DNA from: Microbacterium arabinogalactanolyticum | Lineage (GTDB): Bacteria > Actinomycetota > Actinomycetes > Actinomycetales > Microbacteriaceae | Direction of reading: 5' to 3' | Length of the DNA stretch: 64,000 bases | Assembly (NCBI RefSeq): GCF_030268005.1 | Contig: NZ_BRZC01000007.1 | Coordinates: 604,694 to 668,693, forward strand | Shown: one piece after another, positions 47,046 through 55,822 of the stretch | Numbering within the stretch: the first letter of the stretch is position 1 | How the letters are laid out: every line of letters starts with the position of its first letter | Notes under the pieces: generated by a model | The model's input: only the letters and a program-made list of their open reading frames with translations | Database searches by the model: none | Told to the model about the DNA's origin: nothing | Program-made: the position numbers and the translations under genes

Positions 47046-48310
47046 CACGAGATCCCAGGTCGGTCCTGCAGCACCTGCTCTGCAGAGGGCTTCTGTCGGT
47101 CGGTCGGGAGGTTGAACACGCGTGCGGCGTTCAACCCCAGGATGTTGCGCTTGGCCTGCTCGGAGAGGAACGGCAGGCGCGTGATCGTCGACGGCGCGTC
47201 CCAGTCCCAGTGCGGCCAGTCGGACGAGTACAGCAGCTGGGTCTCAGCATTGAACGACTTCATGGTCGCCTCGAGCAGCTCCATGTTGGTGCGCTCCATC
47301 GGCTGCGTCGTGTACCACATCTCCTTCATGTACTCACTCGGGAGGCGCTTGAGGCCGGGGGCCTCGCTCGGGCGCATGAGCACCTCGTGGTCGAGCCGCT
47401 GCATGAGGAACGGGATCCACGCCAGGCCGCTCTCCACCCAGACCATCTTGAGCTTGGGGAAGCGCTCGGGCATCGCGTTGATGATCCAGTTGGTGACGTG
47501 GATCTGGTTGTAGTGCGTGAACGACAGCGCGTGCATCGACAGGAAGCGGTTCAGCTGGGAGAACGACGGGTCGCCCCAGTGGTAGCCGGAGTGGAAGGCG
47601 AGCGGCTTGCCACTGTCCTCGATGAGCTTGTAGAGGCGGGTGTACACGTCGGAGTGCACCGGGTTGTTCCGGGTGGAGCACACCGTGTACCCGATGATGC
47701 CCGGGTCGTCCGCGTACTTCTCGACGAGCTCCTCGCACACCTCGGGGGTGTTGTAGGGCAGGTACAGCATGCCCTTCAGGCGCGGGTTCGGCGGGAGGAT
47801 GACCTCGGTGAGCCAGCGGTTGAACGCCCGGCCGAGGACGACCTCGACCTCGTCCTGCGGATGCATGCCGAGCAGCAGCATCGCGCTCGGGAAGACGACC
47901 TGGTAGTCCAGGCCCATGGCATCCATCCCGCGCCGGGCAGCGGTGACGAACGGATGCCCGTCGTCGGGACCGACCGGCTCTTTGCGGCCCTGGTGCCCGA
48001 TCCGGCCGCCGACGCTCTGGTGCGACATGCCGGGCTGGATGTTCAGCAGGGCGTTGCCGCCGCCGAAGCCGGCGTACTGCTGGAGGCCGATCTGCTTCCA
48101 GACGTCGTTGTCGATGAGGTCGAGCACCTCTTTCCAGAAGTGGTCCTCGGAGACGTGCGCGTCGATGTCGACGATGAAGTAGTCGTCGTAGCTCTCCTGC
48201 GCCTGCTTGGTCGCGTGCGCGAGCACATCGCGCGTGTCGGAGCGTCCGCCGATCTCGGCGAGCTCGCGGATGCGAGGCGCGTCGGAGCGGGGGGTGGGCA
48301 GATCACTCAT
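47045..48310 (-). CDS. Amidohydrolase 2 family metal-dependent hydrolase/decarboxylase
   Basis: 421 residues from MSDLPTPRSDAPRIRELAEIGG (gagagg upstream; the longer start at 48337 lacks support). The fold is the TIM barrel of ACMS/gamma-resorcylate-decarboxylase-type enzymes: YFIVDIDAHVSEDHFW near the start (D-x-H in place of H-x-H), LAFHSGYHWGD in the middle (His ligands), and LLYSSDWPHWDWD near the end (catalytic Asp). Members decarboxylate or hydrolyse aromatic or lactone-type acids. It follows the ABC importer genes in one operon and probably acts on the imported compound. Confidence 0.85.
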   Translation of the reverse strand: MSDLPTPRSDAPRIRELAEIGGRSDTRDVLAHATKQAQESYDDYFIVDIDAHVSEDHFWKEVLDLIDNDVWKQIGLQQYAGFGGGNALLNIQPGMSHQSVGGRIGHQGRKEPVGPDDGHPFVTAARRGMDAMGLDYQVVFPSAMLLLGMHPQDEVEVVLGRAFNRWLTEVILPPNPRLKGMLYLPYNTPEVCEELVEKYADDPGIIGYTVCSTRNNPVHSDVYTRLYKLIEDSGKPLAFHSGYHWGDPSFSQLNRFLSMHALSFTHYNQIHVTNWIINAMPERFPKLKMVWVESGLAWIPFLMQRLDHEVLMRPSEAPGLKRLPSEYMKEMWYTTQPMERTNMELLEATMKSFNAETQLLYSSDWPHWDWDAPSTITRLPFLSEQAKRNILGLNAARVFNLPTDRQKPSAEQVLQDRPGIS

Positions 48311-48333
48311 GGTTTCCTCTCGGGATCGGTCGG

Positions 48334-49497
48334 TCAACGGGGCGAGACGATCGCATTGGTCGCGACGGTGAGGTATTCGCTCTCGCTCTGCTGCTTCTGC
48401 TGCGAGATCACGACCGCCCTCGCCGGCGCGACGGCGAACGACAGCTGCTCGCCCTCGCGCGGGATCTCGTCGGCGCTCAGCTCGGAGATCTCCACCCGGA
48501 CGCGCAGCGGGATGCCGTCGGCGCGCACGAGCAGGTTGACGGCGCTGCCGAGGTACGTGGTGCGCTCCACCACGCCGACGAACCGTCCGGCCCCGGACGC
48601 CGATGGTTGCCGGTCCACGCGCACATGCGCCGCGCGAAAGGCGACGTCGGCCCGCTCGCCGACGACCACTTCGGTGGTCGCGACGCCGGTCACCACCAGG
48701 GAGGTGTCGTCGACCCGGATGTCGGCGCGGCCGTCGGAGACGGCGACGACGGTTCCGGGGAGGATGTTCTGGAACCCCATGAAGTCGGCGACGTACGTCG
48801 ACTGCGGGTGGTCGTAGAGCTCGGACGGGGTGCCGTCCTGCACGATCTCGCCCTCGCTCATCACGATGATGCGGTCGGAGAGCGTGATCGCCTCCTCCTG
48901 GTCGTGCGTGACGTAGACCGAGGTGGTCTGGAACTGGTTGTGCAGTGCCCTGACCTGCTGCCCCATCTGGTAGCGCAGCTTGCTGTCGAGGTTCGACAGC
49001 GGCTCGTCGTAGAAGATGATGCCCGGTCGGGCGGCCAGGGCGCGCGCCAGTGCGACGCGCTGCTGCTGGCCGCCCGACAGGGCGGTGACGGGACGCTTCT
49101 CATATCCTGCGAGGCCGACCGCGTCGAGCATCTCGCCGACGCGCGCGACGCGCTCCCTGGTGGGGACGCGCGCCACCTTGAGCGGGTACGCGACGTTCTC
49201 CGACACGCTCATGTGCGGCCACAGGGCGTAGCTCTGGAAGACCATGCCGACCTGTCGCTTGTCGGCCGGCACGAAGGTGCGCCGCTCGATGTCGACGACC
49301 GTCCGCTCCCCCATCACGACTCGGCCCGTGGTGGGACGCTCCAGGCCGGCCAGGCAGCGCAGCGTCGTCGTCTTCCCGCAGCCCGAAGGGCCGAGGAGGG
49401 TGACGAACTCGCCGGATCCGATCGTCAGATCGAGTCCGTGCAGTGCCGACTTGCTGCCGTACCGCTTGGTCAGTCCGGATACCAGGACCTCAGTCAT
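48334..49497 (-). CDS. ABC transporter ATPase, PotA/FbpC type
   Basis: 387 residues. Walker A is LLGPSGCGKTTTLRCLAGLERPTTG (about 34-58), the Q-loop is GMVFQSYALWPHMSV, the signature is LSGGQQQRVALARAL, Walker B is IIFYDEPLSNLD, and the H-loop is VYVTHDQEEA. A C-terminal TOBE domain (about 280-370) is present as in importers for iron, spermidine, thiamine or phosphonates. It works with the two-domain permease at 50665 and the binding protein at 49538. It ends 23 bases before the amidohydrolase start. Confidence 0.92.
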   Translation of the reverse strand: MTEVLVSGLTKRYGSKSALHGLDLTIGSGEFVTLLGPSGCGKTTTLRCLAGLERPTTGRVVMGERTVVDIERRTFVPADKRQVGMVFQSYALWPHMSVSENVAYPLKVARVPTRERVARVGEMLDAVGLAGYEKRPVTALSGGQQQRVALARALAARPGIIFYDEPLSNLDSKLRYQMGQQVRALHNQFQTTSVYVTHDQEEAITLSDRIIVMSEGEIVQDGTPSELYDHPQSTYVADFMGFQNILPGTVVAVSDGRADIRVDDTSLVVTGVATTEVVVGERADVAFRAAHVRVDRQPSASGAGRFVGVVERTTYLGSAVNLLVRADGIPLRVRVEISELSADEIPREGEQLSFAVAPARAVVISQQKQQSESEYLTVATNAIVSPR

Positions 49498-49537
49498 GCT
49501 GATCCACGCTCTCTACAGGATTGAAGAAGGGAAGCGA

Positions 49538-50665
49538 CTACTTCTTGAACTGGGAGTCCAGGAACTCGAAGTAGGGCTTGTTGAACTCGGGGTCGGGGTT
49601 GGAGAAGGGCAGGCGACCGAGCTTCTCGAGCGCGGGAGCGCCCTTCGGGCCGGGAGCCGCGGGAGTCCAGCCGTAGGAGTTGTTCTTCTCGGCGAGCGCC
49701 TGCTGACCCTCGGGCGAGTACAGCCAGTTGATGTACAGCTGGGCGGCGTCGGCGTGCGGGCTCTCCTTCACCATGCACATGCCGGTGCGCGACATGAAGT
49801 TGCCCCCGTCGTCGAGCGGGAAGACGGCCGCGATGGGAGCGCCCTTCGCCTTGGTGTCCTCGTAGAAGCCCTGGTAGACGGCGATGCCGATCGGGAAGCG
49901 GCCGCTGGCGACGTCCGCCGGGACGTTGGGCTCGGACTGCGCGAACTGGAGGTCCTGCTTGGCGAGCTTCTCCATGAACGGCTTGCCCCACTTCTCGGCG
50001 CTGCCGCCCTCGTCCACCATCAGCGAGGTGAGGATGTAGCGCACGCCACCGGGGACCGTCGGGTCGCCGATGGTGATCTTGCCCTTCCACTTCGGGTCGA
50101 GCAGGTCGTGCCAGTTCTTGGGCGCCTCGCTCTCCTTCACCATGTCGGTGTTGTAGACGAAGACGAAGTAGCGCATGGCGTAGTAGGTGAGCCGGCCGTC
50201 CATGTTGGTCGGGATCTCGAACCCGTCGGGACCGGTGCGCACATCCGCCTTGGTGCAGAGGTCGGGCTTGGCCGCCACCTGCGGCGACTCACCGCCGTCG
50301 TAGATGTCGGCGATCTTGTTGCCGCTCTGCGCCTCGGTCTCGATCTTGGTGATGCTCTGCGCGTCCGGCTGGTTCTGCGGAACGATCTTGATCCCGGGGA
50401 AGCGGTCGGTGAACACCTTGAACAGGGCCTTCTGTGCGGTGACGCTGGGGCCGTAGAGCACGACGTCGGTCTTGCCGTCCTTGACGGCCTTGTCGTAGAG
50501 CTCGTTCATGTAGGCGTTGCCGTCGGCACTGGCGCCGGGGACCTCGACCGGCTTGTCGGACTTCGGGGCGGGGTCGCCGCCGGACGAGCAGGCGGCGAGG
50601 GTCAGCAGCATTCCGGTGGCGAGCACTGCTGTGGTGATCTTCATGGTGTTGCGGGAGAACTTCAT
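49538..50665 (-). CDS. ABC substrate-binding lipoprotein, iron/thiamine/2-AEP type
   Basis: 375 residues. A lipoprotein signal (KITTAVLATGMLLTLAAC, lipobox LAAC) leads to a SBP_bac-type fold: DVVLYGPSVTAQKALFKVFTDRFPGIKIVPQNQ, then LLDPKWKGKITIGDPTVPGGVRYILTSLM. The start at 50665 shares a base with the permease stop (TGATG); an ATG one codon upstream is also possible. The group binds ferric iron, thiamine, 2-aminoethylphosphonate or small carboxylates. The catabolic genes that follow favour an organic ligand. Confidence 0.88.
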   Translation of the reverse strand: MKFSRNTMKITTAVLATGMLLTLAACSSGGDPAPKSDKPVEVPGASADGNAYMNELYDKAVKDGKTDVVLYGPSVTAQKALFKVFTDRFPGIKIVPQNQPDAQSITKIETEAQSGNKIADIYDGGESPQVAAKPDLCTKADVRTGPDGFEIPTNMDGRLTYYAMRYFVFVYNTDMVKESEAPKNWHDLLDPKWKGKITIGDPTVPGGVRYILTSLMVDEGGSAEKWGKPFMEKLAKQDLQFAQSEPNVPADVASGRFPIGIAVYQGFYEDTKAKGAPIAAVFPLDDGGNFMSRTGMCMVKESPHADAAQLYINWLYSPEGQQALAEKNNSYGWTPAAPGPKGAPALEKLGRLPFSNPDPEFNKPYFEFLDSQFKK

Positions 50666-52476
50666 CATTCTTCCTCTCGATGGGTGGTGTTCGGGTACAG
50701 AACTGAGGGTTGAGCCGATCCGGAGATCACGGGCGACAGGGCGTGTCCGGGCTTGTCTCGCAGCAGGGTGCCGATCTTCATGGACAGGGCGGCGAGGCCG
50801 AGCACGGCCATGGCGGCGACCAGGATGATCAGGAACAGCGCCGCGCCCTGCGACATGTTGCCGAGCAGGAACTGCTCGAAGGCCGTCAGCGACACCGGCT
50901 GCAGCCCGGGGGGCGCCAGCAGCATCGGCACCGCGAGGTTGCCGGAGATGAACAGCGCCGACAGGAACCATCCGGACAGGAAGCTGGGGATGACCAGGCG
51001 GAAGACGATGGTCAGCAGCACCCGCGGGGTCGCAGCTCCCGCGGTGCGCGCCGCCTCCTCGAGCTCCGGGGAGAGCTGGGCGAGCGCGCCTTCGGCGATC
51101 CGGCTGGAGACCGGGATCGTGGCGACGATGAGCACGAGAGTCATCAGGAAGGCGGTGCCGTAGAGGCTGCGGAACGCAGGCAGGTAGAGGACGGCGAACA
51201 TGTACGCCAGGGCGAGGACGATGCCGGGCAGCGCCCAGGGGATCCATACCGCGAACGAGGTGTAGGAGCGGATGAAGCCGGTGCGGCGAGCCGTGACGTA
51301 GGTGGTCAGGAGCGCGACCGCGATCGAGCCGAAGCCACCGACGATGGCCAGCCACGCCGTCAGCACCAGGCTGTCGCGGAACTGCGGGTCGGTGAGCATC
51401 TGCACGTAGTTGTCGAAGGTGAGACCGGTGCTCATGACGCCGAAGATCGGCTGCAGGCTGCCGAGGATCATCGCGAACAGCGGCAGCACGAGGTTGAGCA
51501 GCATGAAGACGACGATCAGGGCGGAGAGCACCCAGCGCACCGGGCCGAGCTCCTGCGGCTCACGCCGCGAGGTCTTCCCGGTGAGCGTGGTGAAGCTGCG
51601 CCCGCGCAGCAGCCAGCGCTGGGCGAGGAACAGCACGAGCACCAGGATGATCAGCACCAGCGAGAGGGCGAACGCCTTGGTGTACTCCGCCGGCGCCTGA
51701 TCCCGCACGTAGTGGTAGATCTGCGTCGAGAACACGAAGATGTTCGCCTGCCGCCCGATCAGCTGCGGGCTGTCGAAGGACTGGAACACCAGCACGGCGA
51801 CGAGGATCGCCGCGCCCGTGATGGCGGGGCCCACCGAGGGGATCGTGATCGTGAAGAACGTGCGGGCCGTGCCCGCGCCGCTGATGGCCGCGGCCTCATC
51901 GAGCGACTGGTCCCTGTTCTTGAATGCGCCCAGCATCAGCAGGTACGCGAAGGGCATGTAGCCGAGCGACAGGAGCAGGATCAGTCCGCCCCACGACTGG
52001 ATGTTCAGCAGCGGTCCCGTCATGCCCAGCGCGCGTCCGAACTGGTTCAGCAGGCCGTTCTGCGGATTGCCGAGCATGATCCAGCCGAGGGTGTGGAACA
52101 GGGGCGGCACGAACAGGTTCAGCGCCATCAGGCCGGTCAGCATCCGCCGTCCGGGAACGTTCGTGTTCGCCGCCATCCAGGCGAACAGTCCGCCGCCGGC
52201 GACCGAGATCGTGCCGCAGACCAGCACGAGGACGACCGAGTTCCACATGGTCTGCCACGTGCCGGGGTCCTGGAACGCGACGATCAGACCCTGGATCGTG
52301 AACGGGGCGTTGTCGGACGGGAGACCGTCGCGGAACGCGCCGATGACGATCATCGAGACCGGGTAGATGAACACCAGCGCGAGCACGAAGACGAACAGGG
52401 CCCACAGGGCGGTGCTCGTCGCGGAGCGCCGGATCGACGCCCGCCGATCGCGTTGGAAATCGATCGTGGCAGTCAC
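50665..52476 (-). CDS. ABC permease with two fused transmembrane domains
   Basis: 603 residues from a GTG at 52476, with aaggga about 8 bases upstream; the frame stays open to an ATG at 52539. About 12 helices form two similar halves, each with a coupling loop (LDEAAAISGAGTARTFFTITIP and LEEAARTAGAATPRVLLTIVFRLVIP; EAA motif). This is the FbpB/ThiP layout. It forms the whole membrane channel for the importer. The conserved inner Pro/Gly-rich linker around 310-330 separates the halves. It is the first gene of the six-gene operon. Confidence 0.9.
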   Translation of the reverse strand: MTATIDFQRDRRASIRRSATSTALWALFVFVLALVFIYPVSMIVIGAFRDGLPSDNAPFTIQGLIVAFQDPGTWQTMWNSVVLVLVCGTISVAGGGLFAWMAANTNVPGRRMLTGLMALNLFVPPLFHTLGWIMLGNPQNGLLNQFGRALGMTGPLLNIQSWGGLILLLSLGYMPFAYLLMLGAFKNRDQSLDEAAAISGAGTARTFFTITIPSVGPAITGAAILVAVLVFQSFDSPQLIGRQANIFVFSTQIYHYVRDQAPAEYTKAFALSLVLIILVLVLFLAQRWLLRGRSFTTLTGKTSRREPQELGPVRWVLSALIVVFMLLNLVLPLFAMILGSLQPIFGVMSTGLTFDNYVQMLTDPQFRDSLVLTAWLAIVGGFGSIAVALLTTYVTARRTGFIRSYTSFAVWIPWALPGIVLALAYMFAVLYLPAFRSLYGTAFLMTLVLIVATIPVSSRIAEGALAQLSPELEEAARTAGAATPRVLLTIVFRLVIPSFLSGWFLSALFISGNLAVPMLLAPPGLQPVSLTAFEQFLLGNMSQGAALFLIILVAAMAVLGLAALSMKIGTLLRDKPGHALSPVISGSAQPSVLYPNTTHREEE

Positions 52477-52567
52477 TCCCACATCCCTTCGGGCTCCTCG
52501 GATCACCGCGGTCCACTCGGGCGGGACCACTGCGTCCATCTGTCATGACAGCGTATGAACGGACCCT

Positions 52568-52593
52568 CGGAGCGGGCATCCGTTCCCGCTCCG
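52568..52593 (-). terminator. Hairpin downstream of the HisC-like gene
   Basis: Arms CGGAGCGGG (52568-52576) and CCCGCTCCG (52585-52593) pair perfectly with an 8-base loop, about 44 bases past the HisC-like stop and upstream of the ABC operon. Confidence 0.55.
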
Positions 52594-52610
52594 AAGTCCT
52601 CTGCGGCGGT

Positions 52611-52627
52611 TCCGACACTGTGTCGGA
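52611..52627. promoter_or_regulatory. Palindrome TCCGACACTGTGTCGGA upstream of the ABC operon
   Basis: Perfect 8-base arms around one base. The core GACAC-N-GTGTC recurs at 57549-57559 in the pucR promoter, so both may be sites of one regulator. Confidence 0.55.
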
Positions 52628-52636
52628 GCGCCTTGG

Positions 52637-53683
52637 TTACAGCAGTGCAGCCAGCGCCGCGTCGTTCTCGCTCGGGAGCCCCACGGTCACGCGGACTCCC
52701 CCGGACTGCGGGAACGGCCGCGCCAGCACGCCCTGATCGGCGAAGCGGCCCATCAGCTCGCCCGCGTCGCCGTGGATGAAGATGAAGTTCGACTGGCTCG
52801 GCAGGAACGACACCCCCGCATCGGTCAGCGCCGCCTGCATCCGCTCGCGCTCGGCGACGATGATCGCGATCCGCTCGTCGGCGATCGCCTGCGCCTCCGC
52901 ACCGAAGGCGGCGATGACCGCGGCCTCGGCCAGGCTGTTCAGGGCGAATCCGACCGAGGTGCGGCGCAGCGCCTCCGCGATGCGCGGGGACGAGACGGCG
53001 TACCCGGCGCGCACTCCCGCGAGTCCGTGCGACTTCGACAGCGTGCGCAGGATGATCAGGTTCTCGAACTCGTCGAGCAGCACCGTGGTGGCCTCGACCG
53101 GCTCGGCGGTGACGAACTCGCGGTAGGCCTCGTCGAGCACGACGAGCACATTCGCGGGGACCTGCGCGAGGAACGCGCGGATCTCCGCCGCCGCGACGAA
53201 GCCGCCGGTGGGGTTGTTCGGATTGCACAGGTAGACGATGCGGGTGTCCTCGCCGATCGCCGCGAGCATGGCGGGCAGATCCATGGCACCGTCGGCGGCC
53301 AGGCCCACGGGGGTGCGGTGCGCACCGGCGAGCCCCAGTGCGGCCACGTACGCCTCGAACGACGGCCAGCAGTAGACGCCGTCGGCACCGGGTTCGCACA
53401 CCAGTCGCGCGGCGCCGTGCAGCAGCGATCCCGATCCGTTGTCGATGGCGATGCGGTCGGCGTCCACGCCGATCGAGTCGGCGATCGCGCGCCGGGCCGC
53501 GGCACGGTGGTAGTCGGGATAGCGGTGGGCGTTGTCCACGGCGGCCACCATCGCGTCGACGATCACGTCCGCCGGGCGCCACGGCATCTCGTTCTGGGAG
53601 AGCCGGATCGGGGGAGGCGTCGCACCTGCGGGCCGGTTGGGCGTGGCGAGCATCTCATCGATCACGCTGCGGAACTCGATCAT
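52637..53683 (-). CDS. HisC-like class I/II aminotransferase
   Basis: 348 residues. PLP-enzyme landmarks: IRLSQNEMPWRPADV, YLCNPNNPTGGFV (Asn pair), VVLDEAYREFV (the Asp that pairs with the PLP pyridine), and TLSKSHGLAGVRAGYAV (Schiff-base Lys). It groups with histidinol-phosphate aminotransferase-like enzymes, but the operon context (amidohydrolase, TPP enzyme, aldehyde dehydrogenase nearby) favours an amino-acid catabolic role. ggaggag lies 6 bases before the ATG. The operator-like AATTGTTAATAATGAATA lies 29 bases upstream. Confidence 0.88.
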   Translation of the reverse strand: MIEFRSVIDEMLATPNRPAGATPPPIRLSQNEMPWRPADVIVDAMVAAVDNAHRYPDYHRAAARRAIADSIGVDADRIAIDNGSGSLLHGAARLVCEPGADGVYCWPSFEAYVAALGLAGAHRTPVGLAADGAMDLPAMLAAIGEDTRIVYLCNPNNPTGGFVAAAEIRAFLAQVPANVLVVLDEAYREFVTAEPVEATTVLLDEFENLIILRTLSKSHGLAGVRAGYAVSSPRIAEALRRTSVGFALNSLAEAAVIAAFGAEAQAIADERIAIIVAERERMQAALTDAGVSFLPSQSNFIFIHGDAGELMGRFADQGVLARPFPQSGGVRVTVGLPSENDAALAALL

Positions 53684-53711
53684 CTGCGACTCCTCCGAAG
53701 CAGCCAGGAAT

Positions 53712-53729
53712 AATTGTTAATAATGAATA
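53712..53729. promoter_or_regulatory. AT-rich operator 1 (AATTGTTAATAATGAATA)
   Basis: Matches the consensus AATTGACTATAWTGAATA at 15 of 18 positions. It lies before the HisC-like gene and in the gap to the gntR stop. ATGAAT and ATTCAT at 53723-53743 add an inverted pair. Confidence 0.65.
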
Positions 53730-53791
53730 TGTAGATTATTCATCGATGCGGATGCTGTCAAACCGGCGGAGCCATCATTTCGCCGGACGTC

Positions 53792-54472
53792 TCAGGGCAG
53801 CACGGCGGCCATGGATGACCCGCGATGGCGCTCGAGCGCCGAGGTCGCGAGCCCGTGGTCGTGCGAGACGATCGCCGCGGCGAAGTCGAGGTGGGTGCGC
53901 AGGCGCTCCGCCGTCGTCGGCGCCGTCGCCCCCTCGAGCTCCTCCTCGATGATGTAGTCGACGAGGTTGGTGTAGAGGCTGCGCAGCAGCTCGTTCGGCG
54001 TGATCTGCGCGATCCGCGCGTGCAGGGCCCAGTTGGCGGCTGCCGACCGCGGCGTGCCCCAGCTCGCCTCCAGCCGCTCCGCGAGCAGCCGGACATCCTC
54101 GACATCCGCCTCGGTGGCGAAGTCCACGGCGTCGTGCAGCACGGGTGCGTCGAGGGCGTCGAGGACCCGCAGGCAGTCGGCGACGGTGGCCTGACCCTCG
54201 CGCAGGCTGAGCAGCTGATCGCTGAGCCGCATGAAGGGCGACCTGTCGGCGACGAAGATCCCGCCGCCCGGCCCGGGCTTGGCGTCGACCACGCCGCGCG
54301 AGCGCAGCAGTTGGATCGCCTCGCCGAGCGTGGCCGGCGCGACGGAGAATCGCGCGGCGAGCTCCTGGCGGCGACCGATGAAGTCCCCCGGCTTGCCGCC
54401 ACTCGAGGTGATCTCCTCCTCCAGCAGCCGTGCGACTCGCACCGCCACAGCGGCGTTCGTGACCCGCGCCAT
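53792..54472 (-). CDS. GntR-type transcriptional regulator
   Basis: 226 residues. The winged helix covers 8-75 (VARLLEEEITSSGGKPGDFIGRRQELAARFSVAPATLGEAIQLLRSRGVVDAKPGPGGGIFVAD). The helical C-terminal effector domain follows (FCD-like, but without the clear His metal ligands). It lies divergent from the M20 amidohydrolase, with the AT-rich operator 2 between them, so it is the best candidate to bind the AATTGACTATAWTGAATA sites of this region. The ligand is unknown. Confidence 0.85.
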   Translation of the reverse strand: MARVTNAAVAVRVARLLEEEITSSGGKPGDFIGRRQELAARFSVAPATLGEAIQLLRSRGVVDAKPGPGGGIFVADRSPFMRLSDQLLSLREGQATVADCLRVLDALDAPVLHDAVDFATEADVEDVRLLAERLEASWGTPRSAAANWALHARIAQITPNELLRSLYTNLVDYIIEEELEGATAPTTAERLRTHLDFAAAIVSHDHGLATSALERHRGSSMAAVLP

Positions 54473-54503
54473 TGCATTCCCCTCCGGACCCGGCCGCGCA
54501 TCA

Positions 54504-54528
54504 CGAATGTGATTCGCTATATTGAACC
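54504..54528. promoter_or_regulatory. AT-rich operator 2 (ATTCGCTATATTGAA)
   Basis: CTATATTGAA is shared with operator 4, and 13 of 18 consensus positions match. It overlaps the palindrome CGAAT-GTG-ATTCG (54504-54516). It lies between gntR and the M20 amidohydrolase. Confidence 0.55.
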
Positions 54529-54577
54529 GATCTTATTCGACGCCGCTGTCGCGCGTCGACCGCCGGCGAGGAGGCCC

Positions 54578-55783
54578 ATGATCGATCCCGCCCGTCTCCG
54601 CGGCGATGCCGCAGCCCTGCTCCCCCGGCTGATCGACCTGCGTCGGTCGTTGCACCGCACGCCCGAACCCGGCTTCTCCCTCGTCCGGACACGCGATGCC
54701 GTGCTCGGCGCCCTGCAGGGCCTGGACCTGGAGATCGTCGCCGGGCCCGACGACTTCTCCTCGATCACCGCCGTCCTCCGCGGGGCCCGCGCCGGTCCGT
54801 CCGTGCTGCTGCGCGCGGACATGGATGCGCTCCGCGTCGGGGAGGAGACCGGCCTGCCGTACTCCTCCCAGGTCGAGGGCGTCTCGCACGCCTGCGGTCA
54901 CGATCTGCACACGGCCGCTCTGGTCGGCGCCGCGCGGCTGCTCAGCGCCCGGCGCGCCGAGATCAGCGGCTCGGTCGTGCTCATGTTCGAGCCGGGCGAG
55001 GAGGCAGGCGGCGGTGCCCGGCGGATGATCGCGGAGGGCGTGCTCGCCGCGGCCGGCGAACGGGTCGTCGCCGCCTACGGCATCCACGTCCTGCCCGGCA
55101 CCGCGGGAATCTTCTCGACACGGGCCGGCGCGCTCATGGCCGGCGCGAACGGCCTGGCCGTGCGCGTGATCGGTCGCGGCGGGCACGGCTCGCGTCCCCA
55201 CCAGGCCGTCGACCCCGTGCCCGCCCTCGCGGAGATCGTGCTGGCCCTCCAGACGTTCGCCACCCGCCGCTTCTCCCCCTTCGACCCGGTGGTCATCACC
55301 GTGACGAAGCTGCACGCGAGCGACATCGTCAACGCGATCCCGGACGAGGCGACACTGGAGGCGACGGTGCGCACGCTCTCCGCGCACACCACGACCGTGC
55401 TCGCGCAGGAGCTCCCGGCGCTGGTCGAGGGCATCGCCGCCGCGCACGGCTGCCGCGGCGAAGCGGTCTTCCGTGCGGTGTACCCCGTCACGACGAACGA
55501 CGCGGATGCCGCGCGCCACGCGCTGTCCGTGCTCGAGCAGACCTTCGGGGCCGACCGCGTCGAGGAGCTCGCCCATCCGGCGATGGCGTCCGAGGACTTC
55601 TCGTACGTGCTCGACGAGATTCCCGGGGCGTTCGTGTTCCTCGGAGCGACCCCCGCGGGAACCGACCCCGAGGAGGCCGAGATGAACCACTCACCGCGGG
55701 CGGTGTTCGACGACGGCATCCTCGGCGACCAGGCAGCGGCGCTCGCCGCGCTCGCGCTGAGCCACGTCGGCAGCACCCGCTGA
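54578..55783 (+). CDS. M20-family amidohydrolase (IAA-amino acid / hippurate hydrolase type)
   Basis: 401 residues from MIDPARLRGDAAALLPRLIDLRR, with gaggagg 4 bases upstream. Metal-binding motifs are SHACGHDLHTAAL (Cys and His ligands), MFEPGEEAGGGARRM (the catalytic Glu pair), YGIHVLPGT, and MASEDFSYVL near the end, as in ILR1/HipO-type hydrolases that split N-acyl amino acids. It would release an amino acid that the HisC-like aminotransferase could then use. It is soluble. A hairpin terminator follows. Confidence 0.9.
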   Translation: MIDPARLRGDAAALLPRLIDLRRSLHRTPEPGFSLVRTRDAVLGALQGLDLEIVAGPDDFSSITAVLRGARAGPSVLLRADMDALRVGEETGLPYSSQVEGVSHACGHDLHTAALVGAARLLSARRAEISGSVVLMFEPGEEAGGGARRMIAEGVLAAAGERVVAAYGIHVLPGTAGIFSTRAGALMAGANGLAVRVIGRGGHGSRPHQAVDPVPALAEIVLALQTFATRRFSPFDPVVITVTKLHASDIVNAIPDEATLEATVRTLSAHTTTVLAQELPALVEGIAAAHGCRGEAVFRAVYPVTTNDADAARHALSVLEQTFGADRVEELAHPAMASEDFSYVLDEIPGAFVFLGATPAGTDPEEAEMNHSPRAVFDDGILGDQAAALAALALSHVGSTR

Positions 55784-55789
55784 CCCTCG

Positions 55790-55816
55790 CGCGGGCCGGC
55801 ACGCGGCCGGCCCGCG
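55790..55816. terminator. Bidirectional hairpin between M20 and TPP-enzyme genes
   Basis: Arms CGCGGGCCGGC (55790-55800) and GCCGGCCCGCG (55806-55816) pair perfectly with a 5-base loop, between two convergent stop codons. Confidence 0.7.
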
Positions 55817-55822
55817 GGTGGG

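Noticed and set aside
52637..53683. Assignment of the aminotransferase as the histidine-biosynthesis hisC
   Set aside because: No other his genes are near, and it sits with catabolic genes and their operator; only the family can be stated.
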